Shown: positions 11,106 to 24,076 of the stretch, one piece after another
Layout of the letters: every line of letters starts with the position of its first letter
Position numbering within the stretch: position 1 is the first letter of the stretch
Assembly: GCA_947623455.1 (NCBI GenBank)
Contig: OX392527.1
Span: 10,040,001 to 10,104,000, forward strand
Direction: 5' to 3'
Length of the DNA: 64,000 bases
DNA from: Mimachlamys varia
Lineage: Eukaryota > Mollusca > Bivalvia > Pectinida > Pectinidae
Translations under genes and position numbers: made by a program
The notes under the pieces: generated by a model
The model's database searches: none
Told to the model about the DNA's origin: nothing
What the model saw: only the letters and a program-made list of their open reading frames with translations

Positions 11106-14100
11106 GTATTATCAATAGGGGACGAGTCACCGCTTCAGGTATTATCAATTAGGGCGGGTCACTGCTTCAAGTATTGTCAATAGGGGCGGGCTACTGATTT
11201 TAGTAATATTAACAAAGGACGGACCGATGCTTCAGTGTAACAAATAGAGAGAAGTTATTGATACAGGTTTTATCAATATCACTGCTTCAGGTACTGTATA
11301 AACGGGATGGGCTAATGCGTCCGGTAATATATCAGGGACGGGCCATTGATACAGGTTTTATCACTAAGAGCAGGTCACCGCCTGAAGTGTAACAATAAAG
11401 CACGGGTAATTCCTTCGCGAACAATACAGGGCCGCCCATTGTGTATAATAAATATGGGCGGGCCACTGTTTCACGTATAACAATGAGGGGCGGACCACTG
11501 CTGAATGTATTCGATAAGGGACGGGCCATTGCTTTAGGTAAAAACAATAAGGTGCGGGCCAGTTTTTGTGATAATTTTAAATTAAGATAGACTGTGATAT
11601 GACTTTAGTTCAGCTGAAAATTGTGTGTATTTATTACATGACTTTTAACTAACACATGTATTTTACTAACAAGAGGACCATGTGGAAGATTAGCCTTTGG
11701 TTAAACATGTATTTTATCCTCTGAAAATAAAGTTTATTATTATTATTATTATTATTACTGTTTTAAGTATAAAAATAAGGGGCGGGTCACTGCTTCAGGT
11801 AAAACAATAGGGAGCGGGCCACTGTTTATGTACAAGAAGGGGCGGGCGAATGTTTATTTACAACAAAAAGGGACGGGCCACTGTTTATGTACAACATGGG
11901 TCACTGTTTATGTACAACAACAAGGGGCGGGCGAATGTTTATTTACAACAATACTGTTTCATGTAAAACAATAGGGAGCGGGCCACTGTTTATGTAAAAG
12001 AAGGGGCGGGTCACTGCTTCAGGTAAAACAATAGGGAGCGGGCCACTGTTTATGTACAAGAAGGGGCGGGTCACTGCTTCAGGTAAAACAATAGGGAGCG
12101 GGCCAATGTTTATGTACAAGAAGGGGCGGGCGAATCTTTATTTACAACAAGAAAGGGCGGGCCACTGTTTATGTACAACAACAAGGGGTGAGTCACTGTT
12201 TATGTACAACAACAAGGGGCGGGCCACTGTTTATGTACAACAACAAGGGGCGGGCGAATGTTTATTTACAACAACAAGGGGCGGGCCACTGTTTATGTAC
12301 AACAACAAGGGGTGGGCCACTGTTTATGTACACCAAAAAGGGGCGGGTCACTGCTTCAGGTAAAACAATAGGGAGCGGGCCACTGTTTATTTACAACAAC
12401 AAGGGGCGGGCCACTGTTTATGTACAACAGCAAAGGGCGGGCCACTGTTTATGTACAACAAAAAGGGTTGGGACACTGTTTATGTACAACAAGAAGGGGC
12501 GGGCCAATGTTTATGTACAACAACAAGGGGCGGGCCACTGTTTATGTACAACAATAAGGGGCGGGCCACTGATTATGTACAACAACAAGGGGCGGGTCAC
12601 TGCTTCAGGTAAAACAATAGGGAGCGGGCCATTGTTTATGTACAACAAGAAGGGGCGGGCGAATGTTTATTTACAACAAGGGGCGGGCCACGGTTTATGT
12701 ACAACAAGAAGGGTCGGGCCACTGTTTATGTACAACAACAAGGGGCGGGCCACTGCTTTATGTATAACAAAAAGGGATGGGCCACTGTTTATGTATAACA
12801 ATACAGGGGCGGGTCACTGCTATATGTATAACAATATGGGGCTGGCCACTGTTTATTTATAAAAATAAGGGGCGGGACACTGCTTCAGGTGAAACAATAA
12901 GAGGCGGGCCACTGCTTTATGTACAAGAATAAGGGGCAGGTCACTGTTTTATGTATAAGAATAGGGGGCGGGCCACTGCTACATGTATAACCATTAGTGG
13001 CGGGCCACTGCTACATGTATAACCATTAGTGGCGGACCACTGCTACATGTATAACAATAAGGGGCGGACCACTGCTACATGTATAACCATTACTGGCGGA
13101 CCACTGCTACATGTATAACAATAAGGGGCGGGCCACTGCTACATGTATAACAATAAGGGGCGGACCACTGCTACATGTATAACAATAAGGGGCGGACCAC
13201 TGCTACATGTATAACAATAAGGGCGGGCCACTGCTACATGTATAACAATAAGGGCGGGCCACTGCTACATGTATAACCATTAGTGGCGGACCACTGCTAC
13301 ATGTATAACAATAAGGGGCGGGCCACTGTGACATGTATAACAATAAGGGGCGGGCCACTGCTACATGTATAACAATAAGGGCGGGCCACTACTTCATGTT
13401 TAACCATTAGTGGTGGACCACTGCTACATGTATAACAATAAGGGGCGGGCCACTGTGACATGTATAACAATAAGGGGCGGGCCACTGCTACATGTATAAC
13501 AATAAGGGGCGGGCCACTGCTACATGTATAACAAAAGGGGCGGACTACTGCTACATGTATAATATTAAGGGTTATGTAATTGGTTCAGAAATTATTGCCA
13601 AGAGGTTCTGCTGATGAAGTGGAAGTCTCAAAGTTACTGTGCCCAGGGTATATTCTATACACACATGCCATCATCATTACCTGCCACATTGTGTGTGCTA
13701 GTGTTTCCTAGAATGGGGTGGTGTCGCTTTGTCCTTGTGTCTCCACTCACCAGTAAACCACGGGATACTCCTGAGTTTTGAGTGGTTAACTACAGCAGAA
13801 TGTCGGGACCGAGAGCACGTACATGCATAATGGTTGTATGATGATTCATGCTTCCCTCCCCTGTAATATATATGATAAGCATTGTTCAAGTACCTTTTTA
13901 GTATGCTGTATAGGTGTATGATACACAAAGATTGGAATAATTTTACAGCGAGGAGGCGCATGACGGCTTCAGTAACCCAAACAACTGGGATGTTGTCATA
14001 GGAGAGTACAATCAGTACCAAAAAGAGGCTGGGGAAATCACAGCACATATTGATGAAATACATCTCCATAGCAACTTCTCAGGTATGTAATCACCAACCA

Positions 14101-17100
14101 AAGCTATCAAAAAATTCACCTTTCTCATTTTTCGTACATTAATTCTATCAACCGATACATCAACGCGTTTGTTTTACCCAACATACCCATAAGTCTGTAA
14201 CAGTAGAACATTTCCTTGCTTTAACTTCAATTATATTTGTTGGATTCTACTCTTCATGCTAAATGTGATTATGTGGATGCCTTGTTCCGAGATACACATT
14301 TTGTTTGATACCTCGTTCTCGGATATATATTTTGGTTGATACCTCGTTCTCAAATATACATTTTGGTTGATACCTCTTTCTCAGATATACATTTTGGTTG
14401 ATACCTCGTTCTCAAATATACATTTTGGTTGATACCTCGTTCTCAAATATACATTTTGGTTGATACCTCGTTCTCAAATGTACATTTTCGTTGATACCTC
14501 GTTCTCAAATATACATTTTGGTCGATACCTCGTTCTCAGATGTGCATTTTGGTTGGATACCTCGTTCTCAAATATACATTTTGGTCGATACCTCGTTCTC
14601 AGATGTACATTGTGGTTGGATTCCTCGTTCTCAAATATACATTTTGGTTGATACCTCGTTCTCAGATGTGCATTTTGGTTGGATACCTCGTTCTCAAATA
14701 TACATTTTGGTTGATACCTCTTTCTCAGATATACATTTTGGTTGATACCTCGTTCTCAGATGTGCATTTTGGTTGGATACCTCGTTCTCAAATATACATT
14801 TTGGTTGATACCTCGTTCTCAAATATACATTTTGGTTGATACCTCGTTCCCAGATATACCTTTTGGAAGATACCTCGTTCTCAGATATATCTTTTTGAAG
14901 ATACCTCGTTCTCGGGTGTACATTGTGGTTGGATTCCTCGTTCTCAGATATACATTTTGGTCGATAAAAAAAATCAGAGAATACCAAAGCGTCAACAAAA
15001 CCATAATTCGAACTCAAAATCGATTAATCTTAGGGCAAAATAGGAACAAAGGAAAGATTTACATGGAAACTCTCGTAAAAGCACAAGAGAATAAGACCAG
15101 GTGTTCCGGAAGAGTAAGCGTCTTCTGCTTCATCGACGACACCCGTCATGTAAATCTTGGTCATATCCAAGTAAGCAACAATCCTCAAAATGAGAACCGA
15201 GTCATCATTGTCATTATACAACAAGTAAACACACTAACAAGCAAACTCAAAAACGTCCATCTTCATATCACACAAAGATACAGAATATTTCTCAATGATA
15301 TCAAGATGGCGATACCTAGTTCTCATATGTACATTTTGGATGATACCTCGTTCTCACCGATACATTTTGGTTGATACCTCGTTCTCACCGATACATTTTG
15401 GTTGATACCTCGTTCTCAGATATATATTTTGGTTGATACCTCGTTCTCACCGATACATTTTGGTTGATACCTAGTTCTCAAATATACATTTTGGTTGATA
15501 CCTCGTTCTCAAATATACATTTTGGTTGATACCTAGTTCTCAGATGTACATTTTGGTTGATACCTCGTTCTCAAATATACATTTTGGTCGATACCTCGTT
15601 CTCAAATGTACATTTTGGTTGATACCTCGTTCTCAAATATACATTTTGGTTGATACCTCGTTCTCAAATATACATTTTGGCTGATACCTCGTTCTCAGAT
15701 GTGCATTTTGGTTGGATTCCTCTTTCTCAAATATACATTTTGGTTGATACCTCGTTCTCGGAGATACATTTTGGTTGATACCTCCTCAGAGATACATTTT
15801 GGTTGGATTCCTCTTTCTCAAATATACATTTTGGTTGATACCTCGTTCTCAGATATACATTTTGGTTGATACCTCGTTCTCAGAGATACATTTTGGTTGA
15901 TACCTCGTTCTCAAATATACATTTTGGTTGATACCTCTTTCTCAGATATACATTTTGGTTGATACCTCGTTCTCAGATGTGCATTTTGGTTGGATACCTC
16001 GTTCTCAAATATACATTTTGGTTGATACCTCGTTCTCAAATATACATTTTGGTTGATACCTCGTTCTCAGATGTGCTTTTTGGTTGGATTCCTCTTTCTC
16101 AAATATACATTTTGGTTGATACCTCGTTCTCAGATATACATTTTGGTTGATACCTCGTTCTCAGAGATACATTTTGGTTGATACCTCGTTCTCAGAGATA
16201 CGTCTTGGGTGATATATAGTTTTCCTACCTAACGCATTGTAAGAAACCAACTTACATTTTTTTTGTTCCTGTTACAGTGAACACCCTGCTCTATGACATA
16301 GCCCTACTGAAGTTGAGACCAATCAAACAGCTACAACTAGAAGACGTAGCTGATCTAGATGAAGGGGAATTCCAACCTGGCCAGCAATGTTCTGTAGCGG
16401 GATGGGGCCAAGTCTCTTTCCGTAAGTCGGACTTTGACTTACATATCACTTCTTGTACTTGTGTCCTCTTTATATGGTTATTAATCTGTATATATGTTAT
16501 CGTATCTCTGCTAATGATTGAACTTTGACCTTTCAGATCCCTATGGTTGGGGCAATTTTATTCCTTTAATCACCTCCGTCTGTTTGATGGACAATGACTT
16601 GTGCAGTGAAATGTACTCTGCCTCAAGAACCCACACCTTCTTCATTGATCAAACAACTATATGCGCAGGTTCCGACGAGGGTCACGACGCGTGCTTGGTA
16701 AGCCAGTGACGGTGATGTTTTAATATAGGAGTTTGATCTTATCCGTACTTTTATTTTATTTTTTCAATTTACATTTTTCTTTTTATGGAGGCGTTAGTAA
16801 CGCCATGCAAACAAACCGGATATACAGAGTTTGAGACACCTAGGGGTAGTTTCCATTATTACTATATTTGGGTAAATACGGACAAGCGGAACACTTCTTA
16901 CATGGATCTTAAAATGACATAAACTTCCCATAATATGTTATGATAACTCCGTTCATTTTAAATGCTTTTTAAAAGAACATTATAGAATCATGCAGAATGA
17001 CCATATTAGGAAAATTGGTTTACCATTACGCCATCTGGTTTGTGAAAAACCTATCCAATATGGCTGACGTAGAAACATTCGCTTCAAACCACAGATTTTG

Positions 17101-18717
17101 ATATATATATAAAGCAGCGATTCTAATTGCTGAAACCTCACATCTGATTAAAACACTTCAGTAGAATACTTCTGGTTGGTTTTGACGTCATGACTTTCGA
17201 TATTCTTGGGAGTTCATCGTGATACAAACGAATGTACAAGTACAAAAATGTAACTCAAGTTGGGAAGATGGCCGCAAACGCTGAGACAGTCGAAGTGAGG
17301 TGAAACTTTTCTGTCCTTAATGTCAATTCCGATAGAAAAAAAGAGTTGGCATGGTGCAAATTAATTAATAATGAATCGATTGGATGTATCGTAATCATCA
17401 ACACCTGAATGAGTTATTTTTATATTAGCTAAAGCAGGAACTATTAGGCAAACACATGTGACAAAGGTATAGGCTCGTTCATCAGTAACAAACATTTAAT
17501 TTACCGATATTTCCAGTTCGATTCTCAGAAAGGATATTTCTTAAAACATTTATCTGTGATGAAACATTAATCATATCCTGAATCAGAATAAATCAATATC
17601 CTGTGCGGTTTTGATTTCCGATAACGATGTCCGACAACTAAGCCACAGTCATACTTAACTCCTCTTAAAAATACCAAATACATATACTTTATTCATTTAT
17701 TTTATATATTACTTAATTTCATTATTGTCCCTTTGATCTACATCGTAGAAACTGGCCACAGTCATACTTAACTCCTCTTAAAAATACCAAATACATATAC
17801 TTTATTCATTTATTTTATATATTACTTAATTGCATTATTGTCCCTTTGATCTACATCGTAGAAACTGGCCGACCAGAGTGGTGGCACAAAGTCTGACACA
17901 GTTAACGCAGGGACCTGAGAATTTGTTACTGCCAGTTCACCTTTCACATTTCATTCTTTTACCAGGTCCAAACAACCCAGTAACGCCTCCTTCAGTACTT
18001 CCAGTACTTTTGATTTAAAAACAATAATGACTTTCTGAATTTCTAGTGATTTGTTTGTAAAGCATTTGCTGCCGGTCAATACAACACTTAATATACCCCC
18101 ACAACGAAGTTAGGGGGGTATACTGGAATCAGGCTGTCTGTCTGTAGACAGTCTGTCTGTTCGCACAACTCCTCCTTTAATTTACAGGTATGTTAGGAAA
18201 CGTGCATTCAGCTGTTCAAATTCCAAAATGTTGGTTGCCATGGAAACAGGTCACTATTAACAGTTTTTTCTTGTCCGCACAACTCCTCCTTTACTTGCAG
18301 ACTGATTTTCACAAAACTTCACAGGTATGTTAGGAAACATGTGTAGATGTGCATGCAGCTGTTTAAATTCCAAAGTTTTGGTTGCTATGGTAACTGGTCA
18401 TGATTTTATTTTTGGTTGCCATGGTAACTGGTCTTTTTTAATGGGTTTTTATTGTCATCTGGAGTGTGGGGGTATTAGTCTGCCAACCTGGCGACAGTTC
18501 AAGTTTGGAGTAACTCTGGCCATGTTTTCAGGGTGACTCAGGGGGACCATTGATGTGTCAGAGCCCGGAAGATGATCGCTGGAAATTAGTGGGCGTGGTA
18601 TCCACAGGGAATGAGTGTGGAAGAAAGGACTTTCCTGGTATCTATACACGTGTAGCCTTCTATCGCAGCTGGATTGACAGAGTGACAGGCGTGACCAACA
18701 CTCACCTGGAGGTGTAA
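10624..18717 (+). CDS. Trypsin-like S1A serine protease, five exons, 368 residues
   Basis: Joined exons are 10624-11105, 13949-14082, 16278-16421, 16537-16697 and 18532-18717; all phases fit. Residues 4-7 are four arginines and 22-38 are hydrophobic: a type II membrane anchor or a signal peptide with a long n-region. A charged stem follows. Activation should be cleavage after KKR105, giving VVVG. Catalytic residues are His158 (TAGHC), Asp212 (YDIALL) and Ser310 (GDSGGP). Asp304, six residues before the serine, and PGIY predict cleavage after Arg or Lys. The 42-58, 136-201, 168-182 and 191-220 disulphide cysteines are present, so an active enzyme is expected. An in-frame TAA lies just before the ATG. 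A branch-point-like TTCTAAC and CAG at 10,634-10,636 leave open an upstream exon. The substrate is unknown. Confidence 0.9.
11106..13575 (+). repeat. Intron 1 minisatellite seeded by the exon 1 splice donor (31 bp)
   Basis: It begins at the donor itself: exon end CACTGCTTCAG then GTATTATCAATAGGGG is followed at once by a copy reading CACCGCTTCAGGTATTATCA, then more. Downstream, TCACTGCTTCAGGTAAAACA persists among derived 31-bp units with TTTATGTACAACAACAAGG (about 11,820-12,760) and GCTACATGTATAACAATAAG (about 12,960-13,560). Many units therefore keep exon 1 bases plus a GT. The first 450 bp are the most diverged. It is interrupted at about 11,575-11,757. Confidence 0.9.
11575..11757 (+). mobile_element. 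Probable 3' end of a non-LTR retrotransposon
   Basis: Non-array sequence breaks the minisatellite and ends in AAAATAAAGTTTATTATT followed by an ATT microsatellite. That tail style is typical of CR1/L2-like LINE 3' ends. No ORF is present. The assignment rests on the tail alone. Confidence 0.4.
13576..13948. other. Protease intron 1, non-repetitive end
   Basis: Unique sequence with no sign of coding, leading to the exon 2 acceptor. Confidence 0.5.
13949..14082 (+). CDS. Protease exon 2
   Basis: Acceptor AATTTTACAG; donor GTATGT. Encodes the segment with [20 protein letters not shown] and HLHSNFS, the usual loop between the catalytic His and Asp. Phase 2 in, phase 1 out. Confidence 0.9.
14285..16215 (+). 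repeat. Intron 2 minisatellite, 31-bp unit
   Basis: The unit reads GATACCTCGTTCTCAAATAT then ACATTTTGGTT, with AGATGTGC and AGATATAC variants. Copies fill 14,285-14,964 and 15,313-16,215 on either side of an inserted dispersed repeat. The shared TTCTCAG with the exon 2 end is only seven bases, so descent from that junction is unproven. Confidence 0.88.
14965..15312 (+). mobile_element. Dispersed repeat inserted in the intron 2 array
   Basis: Non-array block of about 348 bp matching copies at 6,785-7,135 and 8,145-8,600. Array sequence ends TGGTCGAT at the left and resumes CGATACCTAGTT at the right, so CGAT may be a short target duplication. No transposase is present. The minus strand has a 64-codon ORF (15,030-15,224) of unknown meaning. 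Confidence 0.65.
16278..16421 (+). CDS. Protease exon 3 (catalytic Asp)
   Basis: Acceptor TTCCTGTTACAG; donor GTAAGT. Encodes [10 protein letters not shown] with the catalytic aspartate and CSVAGWGQ, the conserved cysteine and GWG turn. Confidence 0.93.
16537..16697 (+). CDS. Protease exon 4 (S1 pocket)
   Basis: Acceptor TTTGACCTTTCAG; donor GTAAGC. Encodes two conserved cysteines ([10 protein letters not shown] and [10 protein letters not shown]) and ends in DACL, which carries the S1-pocket aspartate. Phase 0 out. Confidence 0.93.
17643..17870. repeat. 113-bp tandem duplication
   Basis: Two head-to-tail copies (17,643-17,755 and 17,756-17,870) beginning CCACAGTCATACTTAACTCC. They are nearly identical (TTTCATT against TTGCATT), so the duplication is recent. 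Confidence 0.9.
18085..18475 (+). repeat. Dispersed mollusc-type repeat
   Basis: Contains GTTAGGGGGGTATACTGGAA, CTGTCTGTCTG runs, and two degenerate copies of CGCACAACTCCTCCTTTA followed by ACAGGTATGTTAGGAAAC. I recognise this sequence style as a very common interspersed repeat in bivalve and other mollusc genomes. Its mobility class is not clear here. Confidence 0.5.
18532..18717 (+). CDS. Protease exon 5 (catalytic Ser, stop)
   Basis: Acceptor CATGTTTTCAG. Begins GDSGGPLMC with the catalytic serine, continues [12 protein letters not shown] and [11 protein letters not shown], and ends THLEV before TAA. Confidence 0.93.
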   Translation, partial: GDSGGPLMCQSPEDDRWKLVGVVSTGNECGRKDFPGIYTRVAFYRSWIDRVTGVTNTHLEV

Positions 18718-19302
18718 AACAAGGGGCACTCGGGCGACAAGGTACATACATGTACCAGGTAGTGTGCGCATAGCCAGGCTAACACGATCCTGACTAGTTA
18801 GAAATGAAAATGTATTGTAATCCGCACAAGATGACACCAGACACAATGTGGAACTCACTATAAGTTTTAATGTGGAATCATGTTTTATATGTTATTAGTA
18901 CAACTATTTTGTAACAAAGATATTTTTCTTAAGAGATAATAAATCAATATGAAGTCCTCAAACACTTTCACTTTTTTCTCATTTCAAAGAACTTTAATTT
19001 AATCATTGTGTTCCTTTTTTCAACTGTAATTCAGATAATTATTGTGCACACTGTTTCACAATGTAACAATCAATAAAACCCTGAGTATCTACTACTAGTT
19101 AATCCTTTGGTGTTTCTGTTAAAAGTACATATGATTACAAACACCAGGTTCTAGGTTAAAAACACTCTCCCTATTTAGAAGGGTGACCCACCATATTGGA
19201 CCTTTAAATTCAACTTATACAACTATTCAAAAATCTAGTCATTTCATATAAAACAAGAAATGTGAGTACAACATGATCATCCCTGTACCCGAACACATAT
19301 TG
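18718..19302. other. Protease 3' flank
   Basis: Likely 3' UTR up to about 18.96 or 19.1 kb, then unique intergenic sequence leading to the 43-bp array. Confidence 0.5.
18938..18943 (+). promoter_or_regulatory. Candidate polyadenylation signal of the protease
   Basis: AATAAA 221 nt after the stop codon, in AT-rich sequence. A second AATAAA lies at 19,072-19,077. Which is used cannot be told. Confidence 0.45.
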
Positions 19303-20998
19303 TTAAGTATCGCACGAGGGACGCTTTGTACACTAACACATATTGTTAAGTATCGCACGAGGGACGCTTTGTACACTAACACATATTGTTAAGTATCGCA
19401 CGAGGGACGCTTTGTACACTAACACATATTGTTAAGTATCGCACGAGGGACGCTTTGTACACTAACACATATTGATAAGTATCGCACGAGGGACGCTTTG
19501 TACACTAACACATATTGTTAAGTACCACACGAGGGACGCTTTGTACACCAACACATATTGTTAAGTATCGCACGAGGGGCGCTTTGTACACCAACACATA
19601 TTGATAAGTATCGCACGAGGGACGCTTTGTACACTAACACATCTTGTTACGTATCGCACGAGGGACGCTTTGTACACTAACACATATTGATAAGTATCGC
19701 ACGAGGGTCGCTTTGTACACTAACACATATTGATAAGTATCGCACGAGGGGCGCTTTGTACACTAACACATATTGATAAGTATCGCACGAGGGACGCTTT
19801 GTACACTAACACATATTGATAAGTATCGCACGAGGGACGCTTTGTACACTAACACATATTGATAAGTATCACACGAGGGGCGCTTTGTACACTAACACAT
19901 ATTGATAAGTATCGCACGAGGGACGCTTTGTACACTAACACATATTGATAAGTATCGCACGAGGGACGCTTTGTACACTAACATATATTGATAAGTATCA
20001 CACGAGGGACGCTTTGTACACTAACACATATTGATAAGTATCACACGAGGGACGCTTTGTACACTAACACATATTGATAAGTATCACACGAGGGACGCTT
20101 TGTACACTAACACATATTGATAAGTATCGCACGAGGGACGCTTTGTACACTAACACATATTGATAAGTATCACACGAGGGACGCTTTGTACACTAACACA
20201 TATTGATAAGTATCACACGAGGGACGCTTTGTACACTAACACATATTGATAAGTATCACACGAGGGACGCTTTGTACACTAACACATATTGATAAGTATC
20301 ACACGAGGGTCGCTTTGTACACTAACACATATTGATAAGTATCGCACGAGGGTCGCTTTGTACACTAACACATATTGATAAGTATCACACGAGGGACGCT
20401 TTGTACACTAACACATATTGATAAGTATCACACGAGGGACGCTTTGTACACTAACACATATTGATAAGTATCGCACGAGGGACGCTTTGTACACTAACAC
20501 ATATTGATAAGTATCACACGAGGGACGCTTTGTACACTAACACATATTGATAAGTATCACACGAGGGACGCTTTGTACACTAACACATATTGATAAGTAT
20601 CACACGAGGGACGCTTTGTACACTAACACATATTGATAAGTATCACACGAGGGACGCTTTGTACACTAACACATATTGATAAGTATCACACGAGGGACGC
20701 TTTGTACACTAACACATATTGATAAGTATCACACGAGGGTCGCTTTGTACACTAACACATATTGATAAGTATCGCACGAGGGTCGCTTTGTACACTAACA
20801 CATATTGATAAGTATCACACGAGGGACGCTTTGTACACTAACACATATTGATAAGTATCGCACGAGGGACGCTTTGTACACTAACATATATTGATAAGTA
20901 TCACACGAGGGACGCTTTGTACACTAACACATATTGATAAGTATCACACGAGGGACGCTTTGTACACTAACACATATTGATAAGTATCGCACGAGGGA
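19303..20998. repeat. Intergenic minisatellite, 43-bp unit
   Basis: About 39 copies of a unit containing CACATATTGATAAGTATC, RCACGAGGGACGCTTTGTAC and ACTAA. Copies are highly uniform. Variant patterns near 20,300 and 20,730 recur 430 bp apart, suggesting ten-unit higher-order duplication. It lies between the 3' ends of the two convergent genes; no junction of either gene matches it. Confidence 0.9.
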
Positions 20999-21436
20999 CA
21001 ACAAATTAATAGAAACATGGGATCTGATGGAAACGTGTTGATGGTATTGCCATGCTAAACAGTCGGGTTTTCCTATGAGTATTTTAGAAATATGTAATGC
21101 TAAATACCACAAAAAAAGAAATCAAGCAATAGATACTGTAATAGAGTGGGGCTTCATTGTGTGATAAACATATAACAGGTGATTTGTTTACAGTAATGAT
21201 CAATGTTGTAGGAAAACTGCTGAAAATCAATGCAAACTTTCTAACACCACTGTATATAAATGGGATGATATCAACAGCAATGAAAAATTGATGGAAGAAA
21301 TTGGAAATTACACCAGCATTCCATCTGTAAACCACTAGGTTGAAGCCATACACACCAAGTTTCTAATTAGATGTTAAAGTACAGACAAGCTTACAATCTG
21401 ACCTTTGACCCATCAGCTTTGGCACCAATATTAGGG
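20999..21436. other. Unique sequence between two arrays
   Basis: AT-rich, no gene supported. It lies 3' of GMCL1 and could be its distal 3' UTR, but no AATAAA was seen on the minus strand. Confidence 0.4.
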
Positions 21437-24057
21437 GTATTAGACTGGTACCGACACTTCCATCATACCACAGGTAGACTGGTACTGACACCTCCATCAT
21501 ACCACAGGTAGACTGGTACCGACACCTCCATCATACCACAGGTAGACTGGTACCGACATCTCCATCATATCACAGGTAGATTGGTACCGACATCTCCATC
21601 ATGCCACAGGTAGACTGGTACCGACAACATCATCATGCCACAGGTAGACTGGTACCCACACCTCCATCATGCCACAGGTAGACTGGTACCGACACCTCCA
21701 TCATACCAAAGGTAGACTGGTACCGACATCTCCATCATGCCACAGGTAGACTGGTACCCACACCTCCATCATACCACAGGTAGATTGGTACCGACATCTC
21801 CATCATGCCACAGGTAGACTGGTACCGACACCTCCATCATATCACAGGTAGATTGGTACCGACATCTCCATCATGCCACAGGTAGACTGGTACCGACATC
21901 TCCATCATGCCGCAGGTAGACTGGTACCCACACCTCCATCATACCACAGGTAGACTGGTACCCACACCTCCATCATACCACAGGTAGACTGGTACCCACA
22001 CCTCCATCATACCACAGGTAGACTGGTACCCACACCTCCATCATACCACAGGTAGACTGGTACCCACACCTCCATCATACCACAGGTAGACTGGTACCCA
22101 CACCTCCATCATACCACAGGTAGACTGGTACCCACACCTCCATCATACCACAGGTAGACTGGTACCCACACCTCCATCATACCACAGGTAGACTGGTACC
22201 CACACCTCCATCATACCACAGGAAGACTGGTACCGACACCTCCATCATAACACAGGTAGACAGGTACCGACACCTCCATCATACCACAGGTAGACAGGTA
22301 CCGACACCTCCATCATACCACAGGTAGACAGGTACCGACACCTCCATCACACCACAGGTAGACTGGTACCGACACCTCCATCACACCACAGGTAGACTGG
22401 TACCGACACCTCCATCACACCACAGGTAGACTGGTACCGACACCTCCATCACACCACAGGTAGACTGGTACCGACACCTCCATCACACCACAGGTAGACT
22501 TGTACTGACACCTCCATCACACCACAGGTAGACTGGTACTGACACCTCCATCATACCACAGATAGACTGATACTGACACCTCCATCACACCACAGGTAGA
22601 CTGGTACTGACACCTCCATCATACCACAGGTAGACTGGTACTGACACCTCCATCATACCACAGGTAGACTGGTACCGACACCTCCATCATACCACAGGTA
22701 GACTGGTACCGACACCTCCATCATACCACAGGTAGACTGGTACCGACACCTCCATCATACCACAGGTAGACTGGTACCAACACCTCCATCATACCACAGG
22801 TAGACTGGTACTGACACCTCCATCATACCACAGGTAGACTGGTACCGACACCTCCATCATACCACAGGTAGACTGGTACTGACACCTCCATCATACCACA
22901 GATAGACTGGTACCGACACCTCCATCATACCAAAGGTAGACTGGTACCGACATCTCCATCATGCCACAGGTAGACTGGTACTGACACCTCCATCATACCA
23001 CAGGTAGACTGGTACCGACATCTCCATCATGCCACAGGTAGACTGGTACTGACACCTCCATCATACCACAGGTAGACTGGTACTGACACCTCCATCATAC
23101 CACAGATAGACTGGTACTGACACCTCCATCATACCACAGGTAGACTGGTACTGACACCTCCATCATACCACAGTTAGACAGGTACTGACACCTCCATCAT
23201 ACCACAGATAGACTGGTACTGACACCTCCATCATACCACAGATAGACTGGTACTGACACCTCCATCACACCACAGGTAGACTGGTACTGACACCTCCATC
23301 ATACCACAGGTAGACTGGTACCCACACCTCCATCATACCACAGGTAGACAGGTACTGACACCTCCATCATACCACAGGTAGACTGGTACCGACACCTCCA
23401 TCATACTACAGGTAGACTGGTACTGACACCTCCATCATACCACAGGTAGACTGGTACCAACACCTCCATCATACCACAGGTAGACTGGTACTGACACCTC
23501 CATCATACCACAGGTAGACTGGTACCGACACCTCCATCATACCCCAGGTAGACTGGTACCGACACCTCCATCATACCACAGGTAGACTGGTACTGACACT
23601 TCCATCACACGACAGGTAGACTGGTACTGAAACTTCCATCACACCACAGGTAGACTGGTACCGACACCTCCATCATACCACAGGTAGACTGGTACTGACA
23701 CCTCCATCATACCACAGGTAGACTGGTACTGACACCTCCATCATACCACAGGTAGACTGGTACCGACACCTCCATCACACCACAGGTAGACTGGTACCGA
23801 CACCTCCATCATACCACAGATAGATCGGTACCGACACCTCCATCATACCACAGGTAGAGTGGTACCGACATCTCCATCATACCACAGGTAGACTGGTACC
23901 CACACCTCCATCATACCACAGGTAGACTGATACCGACACCTCCATCATACCACAGGTAGACTGGTACCGACACTTCCATCATACCACAGGTAGACTGGTA
24001 CCGACACCTCCATCATACTACAGGTAGACTGGTACCGACACCTCCATCATATTACAG
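21437..24057 (-). repeat. 34-bp minisatellite seeded by the GMCL1 stop-codon region
   Basis: About 77 copies of a 34-bp unit. On the minus strand it reads GTACCAGTCTACCTGTGGTA then TGATGGAGGTGTCG. The last coding bases and stop region of GMCL1 read GTACCAGTCATTTAGTGTGA then TGGATGTG, the same order with scattered changes. The array begins about 20 bp after the stop, so it is 3' UTR or immediate flank. Confidence 0.85.
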
Positions 24058-24076
24058 ATTTTAACTAACACATCCA

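Larger units (their letters stand above)
16698..18531 (+). other. Protease intron 4
   Basis: AT-rich intron from GTAAGC to the exon 5 acceptor. It holds a 113-bp tandem dimer and a dispersed mollusc-type repeat, annotated separately. No coding signal otherwise. Confidence 0.6.

Noticed and set aside
12052..12862. Plus-strand ORFs ([17 protein letters not shown] repeats).
   Set aside because: Frame shadows of the protease intron 1 array.
14083..16215. Protease intron 2 array as another donor-seeded array (TTCTCAG shared with the exon 2 end).
   Set aside because: Only seven bases match and the array starts 200 bp away, so the claim was not counted.
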